Shown piece by piece: positions 6,232 through 7,793 of a stretch of 7,793 bases of DNA. The stretch is taken from assembly GCA_012031455.1 (NCBI GenBank), contig JAAUTM010000048.1, positions 1 to 7,793 of the forward strand, in the 5' to 3' direction. The notes below the pieces were generated by a model. The model ran no database searches, was not told the origin of the DNA, and saw nothing but the letters and a program-made list of their open reading frames with translations. The DNA comes from Phycisphaerales bacterium. Lineage in GTDB: Bacteria > Planctomycetota > Phycisphaerae > Phycisphaerales > Phycisphaeraceae. Both the position numbers and the translations under genes were made by a program. Numbering within the stretch: the stretch's first letter is position 1; each line of letters starts with the position of its first letter.

Positions 6232-7518
6232 TTACGGGGCGGGATCACTTTTAAGAAGCTCAGCCTGTTCGGCGAGTTCCGCCTTTTTTTCCATCTCTAC
6301 AATCCGCCGGCCGGATTTGTAGGCCGCCACAAAAAGAAAACCGAAAAACACCATTGACAGGGCGATGCTGTAACGCACCCGCACCACGGCCACCAGCACT
6401 CCGAAAATCGCCAGCGCCAGGCCCACGGCATACAGGGACAGGGCTGTCATTTTCACGCTGGCGCCGGGGCCAAAGTTGAACCGCTGCCAGAATCGCAGAA
6501 GTTGATGATGCAGATGGTTTTTGTCCGCCACGGAAATCGACACCCCGCGCATCTTGCGCCGGATGATGGCCAGGGTGGTATCGATGATGGGCAATGCAAA
6601 AACGATCAGCCCGGCAAGCACCAGCCCCGGTCCCTTGCTGGAACTGTGGGCAAAGCTCAGGATCGTCGCCACCGCCAGAAAACCCAGCAGCAGCGAGCCG
6701 GCATCCCCCATGAAAATGCTCGCCGGATTGAAGTTGTAGGGTAGAAAACCCAGCACCGCTCCCAAGGCAGCCAGACACAAAACGATACGCACCGGATCGG
6801 CGACCGGATCACTGCCGGTGAGTTCCGGGTCGGCCATGGCGGTACCGATCATGGCATAGACGGCGATGGCCAGAAAACCCACGTTCATGATCGCTGCCGA
6901 GCCTGCGGCAAGACCGTCGAGGCCATCAATGAGGTTCATGGCGTTGGTGCCACCGAGCACAAAAATCGCAATCAAGGCTGCACCCGCAATGTAGCAAAGC
7001 ATAAACGGCGGATTGGTGATCCCACAGACCGCCAGTAATTGCGTGACGAGCATGAATCCCACTTTTTCACTGGCCAAGGCTGCGGCAGCCAGGAGCTGGC
7101 CTCCGAGCTTCACACGTGGACTGGAGCCATACACATCATCGAAAAGTCCGACCAGTGTGATGACCCCGGCACCAAAAACAATGCTGATGGGAATGTTCAC
7201 CAATCGTTCAATCTGACCGGCATCGTTGTAGCGGTAAGCCAGCAGACACGCGGTCATACCTGCAATCCAGCCCAGAAAAATTGCCACGCCACCCAGATAG
7301 GGAATCGGTTCTCGATGCAGCTTGCGTGCCAGATCGGGCTTGTCCACGATGCCGTTTTTGCGGGCAAGGGTCCGCATCAGGGGAGTGGCCGCAAGGCTTA
7401 CCAGAAATGCAGCAATGAATACCCCGATGAAGGGGGAAATCACCTGGTCCACACTCATGCCCCCGGGTTGAACTGCTGCTTGGGCAGGAATGAAGTTGGT
7501 GGTGATGCTGGTTGTCAT
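6232..7518 (-). CDS. WecA/MraY-family undecaprenyl-phosphate sugar-1-phosphate transferase
   Basis: Integral membrane enzyme that transfers a sugar-1-phosphate, probably GlcNAc-1-phosphate, from a UDP-sugar to undecaprenyl phosphate, the first step of a lipid-linked glycan. It has 428 residues and about ten or eleven hydrophobic segments, the first near 24-46. Family motifs are all visible: KLHREPIPYLGG (67-77), GLFDDVYG with the Asp pair at 127-128, NAMNLIDGLDGLAAG (192-206), NPASIFMGDAGS (264-275) and the cytoplasmic DKNHLHHQLL (332-341). The HLHH type of last loop fits the WecA/TagO/Rfe branch better than MraY itself. The charged tail (about 403-425, VEMEKKAELAEQAELL) looks helical. The start ATG overlaps the TGA of the preceding gene as ATGA, which indicates translational coupling. 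An alternative ATG at residue 21 (7456-7458) has a G-rich stretch too close to it to serve as a ribosome site. No frame break is seen. The exact sugar and the polymer made are not determinable here. Confidence 0.92.
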   Translation of the reverse strand: MTTSITTNFIPAQAAVQPGGMSVDQVISPFIGVFIAAFLVSLAATPLMRTLARKNGIVDKPDLARKLHREPIPYLGGVAIFLGWIAGMTACLLAYRYNDAGQIERLVNIPISIVFGAGVITLVGLFDDVYGSSPRVKLGGQLLAAAALASEKVGFMLVTQLLAVCGITNPPFMLCYIAGAALIAIFVLGGTNAMNLIDGLDGLAAGSAAIMNVGFLAIAVYAMIGTAMADPELTGSDPVADPVRIVLCLAALGAVLGFLPYNFNPASIFMGDAGSLLLGFLAVATILSFAHSSSKGPGLVLAGLIVFALPIIDTTLAIIRRKMRGVSISVADKNHLHHQLLRFWQRFNFGPGASVKMTALSLYAVGLALAIFGVLVAVVRVRYSIALSMVFFGFLFVAAYKSGRRIVEMEKKAELAEQAELLKSDPAP

Positions 7519-7793
7519 GCGATCGGGGTTTCTTTTTTACGAATGCCGGCGTCCCGGGCGGCGGCGATCAGGTCGGTCAGCGTGTCTTCCAGACCAAAAC
7601 GAGGCGTAAATCCGATTGCCAGACGAAGCCGTGACAAATCGGGCACGCGACGAAGCGGATCATCCACACCCCGGTTGGCAGCCTGCTGATACGGCACAAA
7701 CTTTTTCACCGACCGACTCTGTGCCTGAGTAATCACCATGTCCGCCAGTTGTTCGATGCTGATTTCATGGTCCGAACCCAGGTTGTACACCCG
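7515..7793 (-). CDS. NAD-dependent nucleotide-sugar epimerase/dehydratase, C-terminal end (5' part beyond the window)
   Basis: The frame stays open to the right edge, so this is only the last 92 codons of the gene. VYNLGSD-type sequence (YNLGSDHEISIEQLADMVI), then FVPYQQA, RRVPDLSRLRLAIGFTPRFGLEDTL, is the substrate-binding C-terminal region of extended short-chain dehydrogenases such as UDP-glucuronate decarboxylase, UDP-glucose/UDP-GlcNAc 4-epimerase and related enzymes. The NAD-binding GxxGxxG and the YxxxK catalytic pair lie outside the window, so the reaction cannot be chosen. Within VPYxxA the usual aromatic 'AY' is AA, and the common 'GFEDM' appears as GVDDP. Its stop overlaps the start of the sugar-phosphate transferase gene, placing both in one operon for envelope polysaccharide. 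Confidence 0.85.
   Translation of the reverse strand, partial: RVYNLGSDHEISIEQLADMVITQAQSRSVKKFVPYQQAANRGVDDPLRRVPDLSRLRLAIGFTPRFGLEDTLTDLIAAARDAGIRKKETPIA

Noticed and set aside
6100..6357. Plus-strand 85-residue ORF with a repeated RRCEAWRV peptide
   Set aside because: The peptide repeat is just the 36-bp DNA repeat translated. The second half runs antisense over the end of the transferase gene, and there is no ribosome site.
7039..7689. 216-residue plus-strand ORF over the transferase and epimerase genes
   Set aside because: It lies antisense to two well-supported genes, and its translation is rich in Cys, His and Gln with no recognisable domain.

Overview
The window is 7.8 kb of bacterial chromosome carrying housekeeping and envelope genes. 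Base composition is moderately GC-rich by eye. The source is uncertain. The C-terminal pattern of the first membrane glycosyltransferase-like gene and the way MnmG departs from proteobacterial forms remind me of Planctomycetota (Phycisphaerae-like) genomes. That assignment is from memory of similar proteins and is weak.

Layout. (1) Positions 3-687, plus strand: the C-terminal part of a membrane protein, probably a glycosyltransferase of the ArnT/PMT type, entering from the left edge and broken by two frame shifts. (2) 688-968: AT-rich intergenic stretch with no recognised gene. (3) 969-2369, plus: a metallo-beta-lactamase/beta-CASP protein of the CPSF73/TTHA0252 type, a putative ribonuclease, readable only through three frame shifts. 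(4) 2439-4335, plus: mnmG (gidA), tRNA wobble-uridine modification, one frame shift. (5) 4336-4517: an array of 14-bp repeats and an inverted repeat in front of zwf. (6) 4518-6052, plus: zwf, glucose-6-phosphate dehydrogenase, one frame shift. (7) 6053-6231: convergent intergenic region with an 8-bp tandem array and two identical 36-bp repeats, each containing a hairpin. (8) 6232-7518, minus: a WecA/MraY-family polyprenyl-phosphate sugar-phosphate transferase. (9) 7515-7793, minus: the C-terminal end of a nucleotide-sugar epimerase/dehydratase, overlapping the transferase start by ATGA and leaving the window at the right edge.

How the genes fit together. The two minus-strand genes form a translationally coupled pair for surface polysaccharide synthesis: one makes or modifies a nucleotide sugar and the other starts a lipid-linked glycan. 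The beta-CASP protein and MnmG are co-directional neighbours and both act on RNA, but nothing else links them. zwf stands alone between two repeat-rich spacers and supplies NADPH and pentose phosphates.

The most striking property is that all four plus-strand genes are broken, by seven single-base frame changes in total. Each can be explained by one base too many or too few in a short homopolymer, and each repaired reading gives a full-length, motif-complete or family-like product. The simplest explanation is homopolymer-length sequencing or assembly error, not gene decay. I found no convincing undescribed system. The intergenic repeats around zwf are the most interesting unexplained structures.
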